DNA of 31,101 nucleotides from DATKZS01 sp035527835 [NCBI: bacterium] (GCA_035527835.1 DATKZS010000026.1:1-31101); one strand, 5' to 3'. Positions 15,262 through 25,754 are shown, counted from the first letter of the stretch. Notes: generated by a model from the letters alone, not told the origin. Program-made: numbers and translations.

Positions 15262-16905
15262 ATGGAGCACATGGCGCTCGGCGGCTACGACATCTTCGTG
15301 ATCATGCTTTACATGCTCGGCATCATGTTCATGGGCAGCTACTTCGGCAAGTACGTCCGGAGCTCGGGCGATTATTTCCTGGCCGGCCGCATGCTGCCGT
15401 GGTGGGCTATCGGCATGAGCCTGGTGGTTTCCGACATCGGCGCGCTCGATTTCATCGGCGTGTCCGGGCAGGGCTACCAGTACGGGATCGTGGTCGCCAA
15501 CTTCGACTGGATCGGCTGCCTGCCGCCGCTGATCCTCGCGGCCTTCATCTTCGCGCCCTATTACTGGCGCGCCGGAATCTACACCATCCCCGAGTACCTG
15601 GGCCGGCGCTACAACCAATGGGTCCGCCTGATCCACGCCATCCTCTGGGGCCTGTTCCTGGCCGCCAACCTCGCCATCATGTTCTGGGCCACCGGGCTCA
15701 TGTTCAACGAGTTCATCCCGCTCAATGACACCTTCATGGCCGGAATACCCCACGCCGTGCTCGGCGGCCTGCCCTGGCACTACGGGCCCAACTGGCAGAT
15801 CATGCTCTGGATCCTGTTCATCGCCGTCGTGGTCGGCGTTTACACCATCTCCGGCGGGCTCTCCGCCGTGGTCATCACCGACGTGGTCCAGCTCGTCATC
15901 ATGTTCGTGGGCGGGCTCGCCATCATCGCCGTGGGCCTGTACCAGTTGGGCGGCATCGGGCCGCTCAAGGAAACCATCTATGCCCTGGGGCCCGAGTACC
16001 AGAACCACTTCAAGCTCTTCCTGCCCGCGGACTCGCCCACGCCCTATCCGTGGACCGGCATCATCTTCGGCTTGGCCTTTGTCCTCGCCCCCGCCTACTG
16101 GCTCGGCAACCAGGCCATCATCCAGCGCACCCTCGGCGCCCGCTCCGAGTGGGACGCCAAGGCCGGAACGCTCTGGTGCGGATTCCTCCACGCCCTCATC
16201 CCCATCCTCATCACCGTGCCCGGACTGATCGGCCTCGCCCTCTACCACGGAGAGGTCACAAATTCCGACATGGCCTTCCCCCACATGATCAACAAGCTCC
16301 TGCCCGCCGGCATGACCGGCCTGGTCTTCGCCGCCTTCATGGCCGGGCTCATGTCCAGCGTGGACTCCGCCCTCAACTCCGCCGCCACCATCTGGACCAA
16401 GGACATCTGGCAGAGCTACTTCAGCAAAGACGCCTCCGACCGCCAGCTCCTCATCATGGGACGCATCTTGACGTTCGTCTTCATCATCATGGCGGTCCTG
16501 GTCGCTCCGATCGTCAAGGAGTTCGACAGCATCTACCAGGCCATCCAGAACTTCCTCACCTTCATCCAGGGACCCAGCCTCGCGCTCTTGCTCCTCGGCA
16601 TGCTCTGGAAGCGGACCACCGGATGGGGAGGACTCGCCGGCATCCTGAGCGGACTCGCTTTTTCCATCGGCATGTTCTTCATTCACCGCCACCTCCTCGA
16701 TACCACCGGCTCCGGACTCTTCACCCAGACCGACCCCTTCCTCTTCATCGCCTGGTGGAGCTTCGTCGGATCGGTGGCGGTCACCGTGATCGTGAGCCTG
16801 CTGACGCCGCCGCATTCCCCGGAAAAGCTCAAGGGGCTCGTGTATAGCCCGTCACTGGATTCGCCGGAAGCGCAGGCCGCGCTGGAGAGGAGGGCCGGAA
16901 AATGA
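15262..16905 (+). CDS. Sodium:solute symporter (SSS/SGLT family)
   Basis: This inner-membrane Na+-coupled transporter of 547 residues has about 13 hydrophobic helices. Family signatures are SGGLSAVVITDVVQ at 197-210, GNQAIIQRTLGA around 282-293 and AAFMAGLMSSVDSALNSA at 357-374. The Ser365-Ser366 pair aligns with the Na2 sodium site of vSGLT, so sodium coupling is likely. The substrate cannot be read from the sequence; sugars, polyols or carboxylates are all possible. ATG at 15262 sits 7 bases from GGAGG, better than the TTG just before it. Its stop overlaps the next small membrane gene (ATGA). Confidence 0.92.
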   Translation: MEHMALGGYDIFVIMLYMLGIMFMGSYFGKYVRSSGDYFLAGRMLPWWAIGMSLVVSDIGALDFIGVSGQGYQYGIVVANFDWIGCLPPLILAAFIFAPYYWRAGIYTIPEYLGRRYNQWVRLIHAILWGLFLAANLAIMFWATGLMFNEFIPLNDTFMAGIPHAVLGGLPWHYGPNWQIMLWILFIAVVVGVYTISGGLSAVVITDVVQLVIMFVGGLAIIAVGLYQLGGIGPLKETIYALGPEYQNHFKLFLPADSPTPYPWTGIIFGLAFVLAPAYWLGNQAIIQRTLGARSEWDAKAGTLWCGFLHALIPILITVPGLIGLALYHGEVTNSDMAFPHMINKLLPAGMTGLVFAAFMAGLMSSVDSALNSAATIWTKDIWQSYFSKDASDRQLLIMGRILTFVFIIMAVLVAPIVKEFDSIYQAIQNFLTFIQGPSLALLLLGMLWKRTTGWGGLAGILSGLAFSIGMFFIHRHLLDTTGSGLFTQTDPFLFIAWWSFVGSVAVTVIVSLLTPPHSPEKLKGLVYSPSLDSPEAQAALERRAGK

Positions 16906-17138
16906 GGGCGCTTTGGGACGGGGCCGCGGGAATGTTGATGGCCGCGCTGATCGCGATGCCGCTGTGGATGGTAAAGGCCGGCGTGATCGCCATGTTCGTG
17001 GCGCTGGCGCTGTGGGCGCTCTCCATGCCCCGGCAATACGCGTACCGCGGCGCGGTTGACCAGGCCCGCTGGCGCGACGTGCGCATCTGGGCCGTGATCG
17101 TGATCGCCCTCGAAATCATCCCTTACCTGTTCTTTTGA
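16902..17138 (+). CDS. Small membrane protein coupled to the symporter
   Basis: This 78-residue protein has two or three hydrophobic segments (about 7-24, 25-42 and 60-78) and a short charged loop RGAVDQARWRDVR. I do not recognise the family. The start overlaps the symporter stop by four bases, which implies coupled translation. Small membrane partners beside SSS transporters are known (for example next to PanF and ActP), so an accessory subunit is a reasonable inference. Confidence 0.72.
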   Translation: MRALWDGAAGMLMAALIAMPLWMVKAGVIAMFVALALWALSMPRQYAYRGAVDQARWRDVRIWAVIVIALEIIPYLFF

Positions 17139-17149
17139 GAGGCCGTAAG

Positions 17150-17362
17150 ATGACGGAAAACAACACGCAACGCCCCGCCTTCGAGCCGCTCAAGGCCATC
17201 GGCCTCTTCCTCGCCTGCTTCGGACTCGCCGTCATGGGCGCCGCGCTCCTCGACATGCCCCTGCAGGACAAGGTCATCAACCTCATCGCCGGTTCCGTCG
17301 TCCTCGCCATCGGCGCCGGGGCGTTTCTGCTCGGGTGGAAAAGGTCGAAGAAGGATACATAG
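17150..17362 (+). CDS. Small two-helix membrane protein
   Basis: This 70-residue protein has a polar N-terminus (MTENNTQRPAFEPLK), two hydrophobic helices (about 16-34 and 43-62) and a basic tail KRSKKDT. It is unrecognised. It begins 11 bases after the preceding small membrane gene and ends the symporter operon. A palindrome follows that may end transcription. Confidence 0.65.
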   Translation: MTENNTQRPAFEPLKAIGLFLACFGLAVMGAALLDMPLQDKVINLIAGSVVLAIGAGAFLLGWKRSKKDT

Positions 17363-17374
17363 GACGATTTTTTT

Positions 17375-17444
17375 TCGCACCGAGGCACGGAGAACACGGA
17401 GATTAATTTTATTTTTCCTCTGTGTTCTCTGTGCCTCTGTGCGA
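17375..17444. repeat. Inverted repeat with period 8-9 arms between convergent genes
   Basis: The arms TCGCACCGAGGCACGG... (from 17375) and ...CTGTGCCTCTGTGCGA (to 17444) pair with few mismatches. Each is made of CACGGAGA-type units, around an AT-rich loop near 17401-17417. It lies between the ends of two convergent genes and could stop transcription from both sides. Confidence 0.85.
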
Positions 17445-17482
17445 GATAATCCTCGTAACAAGCATAGTCAGCGCTGGCTTGG

Positions 17483-18316
17483 TCACCCCGCCCGCGCCAT
17501 TGATTTTGCGTCTGCATATGCTTCCATGAAAGCGTCCACCTTTTCGTCAACGATACCTACCGCCCCCTCCAGCTCCGCTCTCGTCTCGATGACCGAGCCT
17601 AACGAGATCAGAATGCCGTCGTGATGGGGGAAGGACGCGCCGAGCTTACGGTAGTCAATCATGTAGATGTGGTAGTCGCGGCCCACGAAAAAATATTTTC
17701 CGTACCGGCCCGGGTCCGTGGCGAACGGCCAGTTCTCCTTGAGCGCGAGGTAGTCGGCGAACGCGGCGGCCAGAACGGGCTCGCGCGTAACGCGGCCGGG
17801 GTCCACCGGGCCCAGGAGCCGCATCTCGCACAGCTCGAAGAAGTCCTTGACCAGGTCAATGTCCGTGATGCACAGGCCGTACAGGTACCAGTCCGGGGCC
17901 GCCGCCGCCACCGCTCCCGCTTCCGCCGCCGTGAGGTAGGTATAGGCCGTGCACCTGGCCTCGCCGCAGGTCCGGTGCCCGTAGCGGCAGTACTCGCGCA
18001 GGTCGCGGCCGCGCACCAGCGGATGGAGCAGGCAGCCCACGCGCGATCGCTCCGCGTCGAGAAAGCCGGCAAAGGGACAGTTGTAAATCACCGCGAAGCG
18101 CGGCTCGGGCCGCCGGGCCTCCGCCTCGGCACGCACCCGCTCCATGTCCGCGTCGCTCCCGTCCCACGACTCCATGAGCGCGGTCTGCATGGAGAGCATG
18201 TCACTGACCAGGCGGCGGTCGTGGCCGCGGTAATTGTAGATGCCGCAGCAGGACGCGCAGGAGAGCGTGGCGCCGTGATCACAAGAGGGATGGCAGATGT
18301 GGAACTCGTGGCTCAT
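17483..18316 (-). CDS. Cys-rich protein, YkgJ-like metal-binding
   Basis: The 277-residue protein has 12 cysteines, mostly in the first 165 residues: Cys8, 12, 20, 23, 24 (CASCC), 80, 95, 110, 117, 122, 149 and 163. The arrangement CxxCC, then NCPF, then GCLLHP, then CRYGHRTC recalls YkgJ-type zinc/iron-chelating domains, but it is more elaborate and about twice as long. The C-terminal half (about 170-277) is Cys-free and unrecognised. The start is placed at MSHEFHICHPSC; an earlier in-frame ATG 45 bases upstream is possible. The gene is divergent from the Crp-type regulator, with which it may share control. An Fe-S or Zn site is inferred. Confidence 0.75.
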   Translation of the reverse strand: MSHEFHICHPSCDHGATLSCASCCGIYNYRGHDRRLVSDMLSMQTALMESWDGSDADMERVRAEAEARRPEPRFAVIYNCPFAGFLDAERSRVGCLLHPLVRGRDLREYCRYGHRTCGEARCTAYTYLTAAEAGAVAAAAPDWYLYGLCITDIDLVKDFFELCEMRLLGPVDPGRVTREPVLAAAFADYLALKENWPFATDPGRYGKYFFVGRDYHIYMIDYRKLGASFPHHDGILISLGSVIETRAELEGAVGIVDEKVDAFMEAYADAKSMARAG

Positions 18317-18411
18317 CGCTGCAAATATATTAGCGCTTCGGGGTCCCAGGCTCCAGGCCACGGTCCTGGAATCGCCGGCGGGGTCAGGCGATTTTTACTT
18401 GCAAAAAACTC

Positions 18412-18440
18412 TTGAATTGCGTTGCGTCCTAAGGTATGAT
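18412..18440 (+). promoter_or_regulatory. Sigma-70 promoter of the Crp/Fnr gene
   Basis: TTGAAT (18412-18417), 17 bases, TATGAT (18435-18440): near-consensus boxes with ideal spacing. Transcription would start near 18447, leaving a leader of about 46 bases with an AAGGAAAGGAAG ribosome site. Confidence 0.7.
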
Positions 18441-18492
18441 GTAGCTCCCTCAGGACGATCGGCAAGGTAGCAAGGAAAGGAAGCATAATCAG

Positions 18493-19176
18493 ATGAAGGA
18501 ATGGCAGGAGTTCATTTCCCGGGTGGACGTGTTTTTCGGGCTCAGCGGGAAGGAGCGCGAGGCGCTTCTTGCCGGGGCCCGCAAGCAGGACGTCAAGAGA
18601 AAAGAGACCCTCTTCAGCGCCGATGCGATTGCCAATCACCTTTACGTCATCACGCGCGGGACCATGAAGACGGTGCGGGGCAACGCTCATGGCCAGCAGC
18701 TCCTGGTTGATTTCCTGAAGCCGGGCGAGGTGCTGGGCGAGGAGTCAGTGCTCCTTTCCGGCGAGCACGGAGTGGACGCGGTGTCCTTCGAGTCCGCATC
18801 GGTCCTTTCCTTCCCCGCGGACAGCGTGAAAAAGATGTTGACGTCGCAGCCTCGGCTGGGCCATGCCCTGGCCTCCCTGGCCGCCTCCCGCGCCCGCGCC
18901 TACCGCGAGCGGCTCTACCTCATGACCGCGACGCCCGTGCCCGTGCGCCTGGCCCAGGCCCTGTATATGCTCGCCCGCCGCTTCGGCCGCCGCGACAAGC
19001 AGGGCACCATGATCGCGCTGCGCATCACCCACCAGGACCTGGCCGATTACGTGGGCGCATCCCGCGAGACCGTCTCCCTCTTCCTCTCCCGCTTCCGCAA
19101 GGACGGACTCATCGTCATGAACGTGAGAAGGATCATCGTCCCCGACCTCAAGGCGCTGAAGAAAGTAACGAAATAA
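18493..19176 (+). CDS. Crp/Fnr-family transcriptional regulator
   Basis: This 227-residue regulator has an N-terminal cyclic-nucleotide-type sensor barrel (about 10-125), a dimer helix (about 126-150) and a C-terminal winged helix. The recognition helix is in THQDLADYVGASRETVSLF (179-197). There are no cysteines, so it is not an FNR-type iron-sulfur sensor. The phosphate-binding Arg-Ser of cAMP-binding relatives is not evident in SGEHGVDAVS, so classical cAMP binding is doubtful; another ligand is likely. It starts from a good promoter and ends in an intrinsic terminator, so it is a single-gene unit. Confidence 0.92.
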   Translation: MKEWQEFISRVDVFFGLSGKEREALLAGARKQDVKRKETLFSADAIANHLYVITRGTMKTVRGNAHGQQLLVDFLKPGEVLGEESVLLSGEHGVDAVSFESASVLSFPADSVKKMLTSQPRLGHALASLAASRARAYRERLYLMTATPVPVRLAQALYMLARRFGRRDKQGTMIALRITHQDLADYVGASRETVSLFLSRFRKDGLIVMNVRRIIVPDLKALKKVTK

Positions 19177-19200
19177 TTGAGGGCGATGACACCGGAGGTG

Positions 19201-19226
19201 GGCCCGACACTCCTGTCGGGCCTTTT
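19201..19226 (+). terminator. Intrinsic terminator of the Crp/Fnr gene
   Basis: A 9-bp stem (GGCCCGACA with TGTCGGGCC) with loop CTCC is followed by TTTT, 24 bases after the stop codon. Confidence 0.75.
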
Positions 19227-19241
19227 CATGTTGTAGCCAAT

Positions 19242-19263
19242 GGCGGGACAGGAGTGTCCCGCC
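19242..19263 (-). terminator. Hairpin ending the DUF6178 transcript
   Basis: On the minus strand a 9-bp stem (GGCGGGACA with TGTCCCGCC) has loop CTCC, the same loop as the plus-strand hairpin at 19201. The two hairpins form a larger inverted repeat (19197-19267) between convergent genes. No T-run follows on this strand. Confidence 0.6.
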
Positions 19264-19273
19264 CACCGAAAAA

Positions 19274-21103
19274 TCAGGGCAGGATGACCATCCACGGAAA
19301 GTAGCGCGGATCGAGCTCGGCAAGGTCCATCTCCCTCGTTTCTTCCGCCAGTTTTTCCAGGCTCTGCGTAACAAAATCACGCGCGCGCGCCCGGTCATCA
19401 TCATTGGCCTCGGCCAGCCGCCTAAGCGCCTCGTCCACGCGCTTAACTAACTGCTCCTTGACGTCGCTCCTGACGCGGCGGGGAGGCTCGGTCAGCATCG
19501 CCTCCAGAGCGCGGCGCGCATCCGCCACGGTGAGCGGCGCAAAGCTTAAAGCCGCGCCGCCGAGCGCCTGGCCGACCGCGGTCAGGAACACCGTTTCCCA
19601 CAGGATGGCCGGGCCGTGATGATTGTCCTTGAGCGTCTTGAGCTCATCCGCGGTCACGCCCAGACCGTCGCGGAACATGAGCCCGAGCGTCTTTCCCCGC
19701 TCGAGCGCCTGCTCCGCGCGCGCGACCTCGTCCACCGTCCGGAACTCGCGCAGCATCGGCGCGCCCTTGTCGTCCGCGCCCGCGTAATACAGCGGCCGCG
19801 GCCGAGTCACGGCCTCGATCAATTGCCCGTCCTCACCGAGCAGCTCGATGCCCAGCGGGAACCCCGCGAGCCGGCCCTGCTTCTTTTCCTGGAACGCGCC
19901 GCGTCCGAGCAGGAGCACCCGGGTAAAGCCCGCGCGGAACACGTCGGTCAGGCCCTGGCCCTGAAGGATTTCCGCGGCGCGGGCCGGGTCGCCGCGCGAC
20001 CAGCGCGCGAGTCCCATCTCCACGAACGCGTGCGCCTTCATCAGCGCCTCTTTCACGCTCGCAAGCTTTTGCAGGTCCATGTTGTCGGCGATCAGGATGC
20101 GGTTGGTGATGGCGGCGAGCGACAATTGGGTGTCCTCCAAGGCGGCGTCGTCCACCATGGCGAGCGCGCTCGAGAACAGCGGAAGCGGGGCGGTGAGCGA
20201 GAGCGGATACGCCGAAGCGGCCGGGCGCGATAGCGGAACCGCCGTCCCGCTCTCCCGGCGCGGATGAGCCGAAAGGCCGTCAAGCTCGCGGTCCGTGAGC
20301 GGAGCGTAGATCTCCAGGGCCTCGTCGTAATCGTCGAAGCCGTAGTCGGCGAGGCGGGCCATGCGGAAGCGGTAGGCGGCCTCGTCGAGCTCGGGCGTCA
20401 TGCCGAGATCGACCATGTCCATGAGCGCGTAATAGCGCATTGGCTCCTCGGCGCGCACGGCCTTTAAAAACTGCTCGATGGTGGGGGCCAGGTTCGGGTC
20501 CTTGAAATGCAGGTAATAGGCGTCGTCCTGGGTCCAGATGTTATTGAGCTCGCGCCACGGCTCGGCGCCCTGGTTATCGGGGTCGGTTTTATAGACGTTG
20601 AAATAACGCGACAGCGCCGCGACCAGCAACTCTTCGTCCGCTTGGCGGAACCACTCGATCGTGGTTTCCGGCCCGGCCTCGTTCAGCACCATGATCCAAT
20701 AAGCGGCCGCGAGCGGGTCGAGCGCGCGCTTGTGCCACCACTCCAGATCGAACACGTGCTGGAGCTGCTCGGGCGCGCTCATGCGGATCAGGTCCAGCGA
20801 GTCCTCCTCCCCGACCTCCTTGATCGTGACCCACAGCTCGGGCGGCGGCAGGGCCTGCACCAGCTCGCGGGCTTCGGCGGAAAGAAAGATCAAGTCCTGC
20901 CGGTCAGCGCCGTGGAAGCTCGCCACCACCCGCGCCCGGTCCGCCAGCGGCAGGCCGTCCAGGATTTCGCGCGCCGCTTCCGGATCGTTCCGGATCAACT
21001 TGCGGGTGAGCTTCGCGAGCGCGTCGGCCACAGGCCCGCGTCCGGCCGCCAGGGGAGGGGACGCCGGAGTCCGGTCAGAATTATTGCTGTTCTCTTCGCT
21101 CAT
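19274..21103 (-). CDS. DUF6178-like protein of unknown function
   Basis: This large soluble protein (609 residues) has no signal peptide or membrane helix. Recognisable stretches are LSAEARELVQALPPPELWVT near 73-92, a Glu/Asp-rich helix (GEEDSLDLIRMSAPEQLQHV) and DLEWWHKRALDPLAAAYWI. These match my memory of DUF6178, a family common in Geobacter-like bacteria. It is mostly helical, with many charged residues. Its function is unknown. No ribosome site is evident upstream of the ATG, and a decamer palindrome begins 11 bases upstream. It sits downstream of the MEMO-like gene on the same strand. Confidence 0.75.
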   Translation of the reverse strand: MSEENSNNSDRTPASPPLAAGRGPVADALAKLTRKLIRNDPEAAREILDGLPLADRARVVASFHGADRQDLIFLSAEARELVQALPPPELWVTIKEVGEEDSLDLIRMSAPEQLQHVFDLEWWHKRALDPLAAAYWIMVLNEAGPETTIEWFRQADEELLVAALSRYFNVYKTDPDNQGAEPWRELNNIWTQDDAYYLHFKDPNLAPTIEQFLKAVRAEEPMRYYALMDMVDLGMTPELDEAAYRFRMARLADYGFDDYDEALEIYAPLTDRELDGLSAHPRRESGTAVPLSRPAASAYPLSLTAPLPLFSSALAMVDDAALEDTQLSLAAITNRILIADNMDLQKLASVKEALMKAHAFVEMGLARWSRGDPARAAEILQGQGLTDVFRAGFTRVLLLGRGAFQEKKQGRLAGFPLGIELLGEDGQLIEAVTRPRPLYYAGADDKGAPMLREFRTVDEVARAEQALERGKTLGLMFRDGLGVTADELKTLKDNHHGPAILWETVFLTAVGQALGGAALSFAPLTVADARRALEAMLTEPPRRVRSDVKEQLVKRVDEALRRLAEANDDDRARARDFVTQSLEKLAEETREMDLAELDPRYFPWMVILP

Positions 21104-21113
21104 TTGCTGTTTA

Positions 21114-21213
21114 GAAAATAATTTTTGACAGGATTAACAGGATTAACAGGATGAAAGAAAATAAGCATCTACTCGTTCCGGAACATCCTGTTAATCCTGT
21201 CAAAAATATTTTC
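21114..21213. repeat. Inverted repeat with period-10 arms upstream of the DUF6178 gene
   Basis: The left arm is GAAAATAATTTTTGACAGG followed by ATTAACAGG units (to 21152). The right arm (about 21184-21213) is the inverse with one decamer unit fewer. The loop is about 30 bases. Confidence 0.87.
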
Positions 21214-21283
21214 ATTATTTCAGGGTGCCGCCTCGCGGCATGAGGAACTGCTTATAAAATACCCGTGCTCAACCAGCGGTAGA

Positions 21284-21303
21284 GGCAGGCCCCCGTGCCT
21301 GCC
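21284..21303. repeat. Short GC hairpin downstream of the MEMO-like gene
   Basis: GGCAGGC and GCCTGCC form a 7-bp stem with a 6-base loop. Further GC-rich inverted stretches (GGGG-ACG-CCCC) lie between it and the gene end. It may help end the transcript; there is no T-run. Confidence 0.45.
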
Positions 21304-21340
21304 CTGGACCAGCGCGCCCATGGGGGGACGCCCCTACGGA

Positions 21341-22576
21341 TCAATACACGGACATGGAAGCAAAGGTGACCACGGAGTGCGTGGACCGGTCGTGCCAGTA
21401 GCCCCATTTGAGGAGCTCGCTCCTGACGGCCCCGGACGCGTGCATCAGCGCGTAAATGGGCGGCAGCCCGCAGATCCTCCTCCGGTCCATCTGGCCGGCG
21501 ATCTCCTGGAAGAAGCCGTCCTGGTCGGCGCTCGCAAGCGGCGCCAGCATCTTGCGGTCCATCTCTTCCTCCTCGGCCATGCGGATGGGCGCCCAGTGTT
21601 CCTTGTCGCCGTAGCGCGGGCCCAGGTGGGCCAGGTCAGCGCCCGCGATGAAGCAGACCGGCTCGTTACGCTCGCTGAGCGCCAGCTTGAGCGCTCCCAT
21701 GAATTCCTTGAACGCCGGCTCGCTCTCGGGCGGGGTGCGGGAGACGATGCAGGGGCTCACTCCGGAGGCGAGCACGGGCACGATCCTGATGCCGTCGCGT
21801 CCGCGGAGCGCGTGCTGGAGCAAGAGGACCATGAACTCGATGGAGTGCTCGGTCTTGTGCACGTAGTCGTTCAGCGGATTGCGGTCGGCGCGGAGCCGTT
21901 GGATGCGCGCGACCAGCTCGCGGTCGGTGGGCATCACGCCGAGCGGCGTAACGAAGTCCTTGTCGGTCGGCACGAACATGCGTTGCGGCTCCATGTGGCC
22001 GGTGCCGAAGATCACGAACAGCCTGGCCTCGCTGTGCTCGGCCAGGGCCTTGAAGGCGTGCGCTCCCACGGGCCCGGACTCGCTCAAGTCCATGTGCGGC
22101 GCGATGATGGCTTTGAGGTCGTTGGCTTTCGGCGCTTCCGGCAACGCGCCGGGCCCGTCAGTCGCGGTGTAAAAGGCATCGAGGAACTTGATAAGCTCTT
22201 CCTTGTCCTCCGGATAGCTCTGGCCGGCCTGGGAGGGCGGCCTCACCTTGAGCGCGGCCCACTGCTCGCTGAGCGCGCGGACGTGTTCGTGGAAGCGCGG
22301 CGATTCCAGGAGCAGGTGCTCGTCGAGCTGGGCCACCATGTCCTCGATAAGCTGCGAGTCAATGATCTGGCCGGAGGCCCGGGTGAGCGCCTCCTGGATC
22401 TCGCGCACCGAGTGGCCGCCGTCCAAAAACTGCACGATGGCCGCGGCCTCCATCGGCATGAGCACCGTCTCCTCGGTGAACCGGTCCGGGTCCTGGAACA
22501 TGAGCATCTGCCGGCCCTGAATCTCGACCGCCACCGGCATCACGCGCAAGCGTGGATTGACTTGCATGGGTTCCAT
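21341..22576 (-). CDS. MEMO-family (AmmeMemoRadiSam system B-like) protein with N-terminal extension
   Basis: The 411-residue protein has a C-terminal MEMO domain from about residue 110. The metal-site equivalents are His161 in IAPHMD (the family usually has HAGY), His194 in FGTGHM, His244 in TEHSIEF, Asp314-His317 in GADLAHLG and Cys369 in RICGLPPI. The first about 105 residues form a separate domain that resembles a PqqD-like winged helix (PMEAAAIVQFLDGGHSVREI). The partner AMMECR1 and radical SAM genes are not in the window. MEMO proteins are metal-dependent oxidoreductase-like or dioxygenase-fold proteins; the bacterial substrate is unknown. The ATG at 22576 follows AAGGAAC; an in-frame TTG lies one codon earlier. 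Confidence 0.85.
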   Translation of the reverse strand: MEPMQVNPRLRVMPVAVEIQGRQMLMFQDPDRFTEETVLMPMEAAAIVQFLDGGHSVREIQEALTRASGQIIDSQLIEDMVAQLDEHLLLESPRFHEHVRALSEQWAALKVRPPSQAGQSYPEDKEELIKFLDAFYTATDGPGALPEAPKANDLKAIIAPHMDLSESGPVGAHAFKALAEHSEARLFVIFGTGHMEPQRMFVPTDKDFVTPLGVMPTDRELVARIQRLRADRNPLNDYVHKTEHSIEFMVLLLQHALRGRDGIRIVPVLASGVSPCIVSRTPPESEPAFKEFMGALKLALSERNEPVCFIAGADLAHLGPRYGDKEHWAPIRMAEEEEMDRKMLAPLASADQDGFFQEIAGQMDRRRICGLPPIYALMHASGAVRSELLKWGYWHDRSTHSVVTFASMSVY

Positions 22577-22639
22577 CAATCAGTTCCTTTTCTTCCAGAA
22601 TGGATCCGAAACGTTACTTTAGAGGGAAACAGGGAAAGG

Positions 22640-22731
22640 GTAGAGCGTAGAGCGAAGGGCGAAGAGCGTGAAGGACGGCAACTTTGGCGCTGATTGAATT
22701 CACGCCCTTCGCCCTTCACTCTACGCTCTAC
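22640..22731. repeat. Inverted repeat with heptamer arms between SDR and MEMO-like genes
   Basis: The left arm (22640-22672) is GTAGAGC, GTAGAGC, GAAGGGC, GAAGAGC and a partial unit. The right arm (22699-22731) is the inverse with few mismatches. The loop is 26 bases. Confidence 0.9.
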
Positions 22732-22799
22732 GCGGTCCGCGCCGCACATATTATCCATTCCCCGGCGCGAAGAATCCCTTTTTGGTTCCGGCGCGGGCA

Positions 22800-23639
22800 T
22801 CAGAGCTCCATGAGCTGTCCGCCGGTCACGTTGATGGCCTGGCCCGTGATGTAGGCGGCCTGGTCGGAGACGAGCCACGCCACGACGTTGGCGCAGTCCT
22901 CCGGCGTGCCGGCGCGGCCGAGCGGTATCTCCTTCTTCATCTCCTCGGAGTAGCGCTCGCGGTTCATGCCCTTGGAAAAGGCGCGGAGGTCCCAGCCCCA
23001 TTGGCCGAGGTCGGTCTGAATCTGTCCCGGGCAGATGCAGTTCACCCGGATGCAGTTTCCCGCCAGCTCCTTGGCCAGCACCTTGGTGAGCATGATCACC
23101 CCGGCCTTGGCCGAGCAATAAGACGCCATGAACGGCCCCGCCACCTTGCCCGCGCGCGACGACGTGTTCACGATGGAGCCGCCGGGCCCGCCCTTGATCA
23201 AGAGCGGGATCATGGCCTTGGACACCCGGAACGTCCCGTTCAGGTTGATGTCAATGGTCTTGAGCCACGCCCGTTCCTCGACGTTCTGCACCGACTGCGG
23301 GCCGGGAGAGCCGCCGGCGTTGTTGCACAGGATGTTCAGCGACCCGAACTCTTTTTCCACGGCCGCGGCCACCGCGGAAACCGACGCGGTATCGGTCACG
23401 TCGAGCGGGACCGCAAGCGCGCGCACGCCGTGTTCGCGGATCACGGCGGCGAGCTTTTCCAGCTCCTCGCTGGTGCCGGTCCGCACGTAGCCCGGGAACT
23501 CGGCGGACAGGTCCGCGCACAAATCAGCCACCACCACGTTGGCGCCGTCGCGCGCGAGCCGCGTGGCAATGGCGTAGCCGATGCCGGTCGCCTTGCTGGC
23601 CCCCGTCACCAGGGCCGTCTTTCCCTGCAATGCACCCAT
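22800..23639 (-). CDS. SDR-family NAD(P)-dependent oxidoreductase
   Basis: This is a classical short-chain dehydrogenase of 279 residues. The nucleotide loop is TGASKATGIG (12-21), with two extra residues compared with TGxxxGIG. Asp39 after the second strand favours NAD over NADP. NNAG is at 106-109, the catalytic Ser is in NTSS (158-161), and Tyr174/Lys178 are in ASYCSAKAG. PGQIQTDL follows the usual PG motif. The substrate is unknown; FabG-like ketoacyl or hydroxyacyl substrates are common. It starts 11 bases after the ABC-F gene, with a TAAGGAGG sequence in which the ABC-F stop codon abuts the ribosome site, so the two are likely co-transcribed. Confidence 0.92.
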   Translation of the reverse strand: MGALQGKTALVTGASKATGIGYAIATRLARDGANVVVADLCADLSAEFPGYVRTGTSEELEKLAAVIREHGVRALAVPLDVTDTASVSAVAAAVEKEFGSLNILCNNAGGSPGPQSVQNVEERAWLKTIDINLNGTFRVSKAMIPLLIKGGPGGSIVNTSSRAGKVAGPFMASYCSAKAGVIMLTKVLAKELAGNCIRVNCICPGQIQTDLGQWGWDLRAFSKGMNRERYSEEMKKEIPLGRAGTPEDCANVVAWLVSDQAAYITGQAINVTGGQLMEL

Positions 23640-23650
23640 GGTCTTCCTCC

Positions 23651-25681
<2,031 letters not shown>

Positions 25682-25754
25682 ATTTGGCTTCTTGCAAAGA
25701 CCATGGGCAACAAGAGTTGCCGCAGATGGACGCGGAGTTAAGATAATGAAGAAG

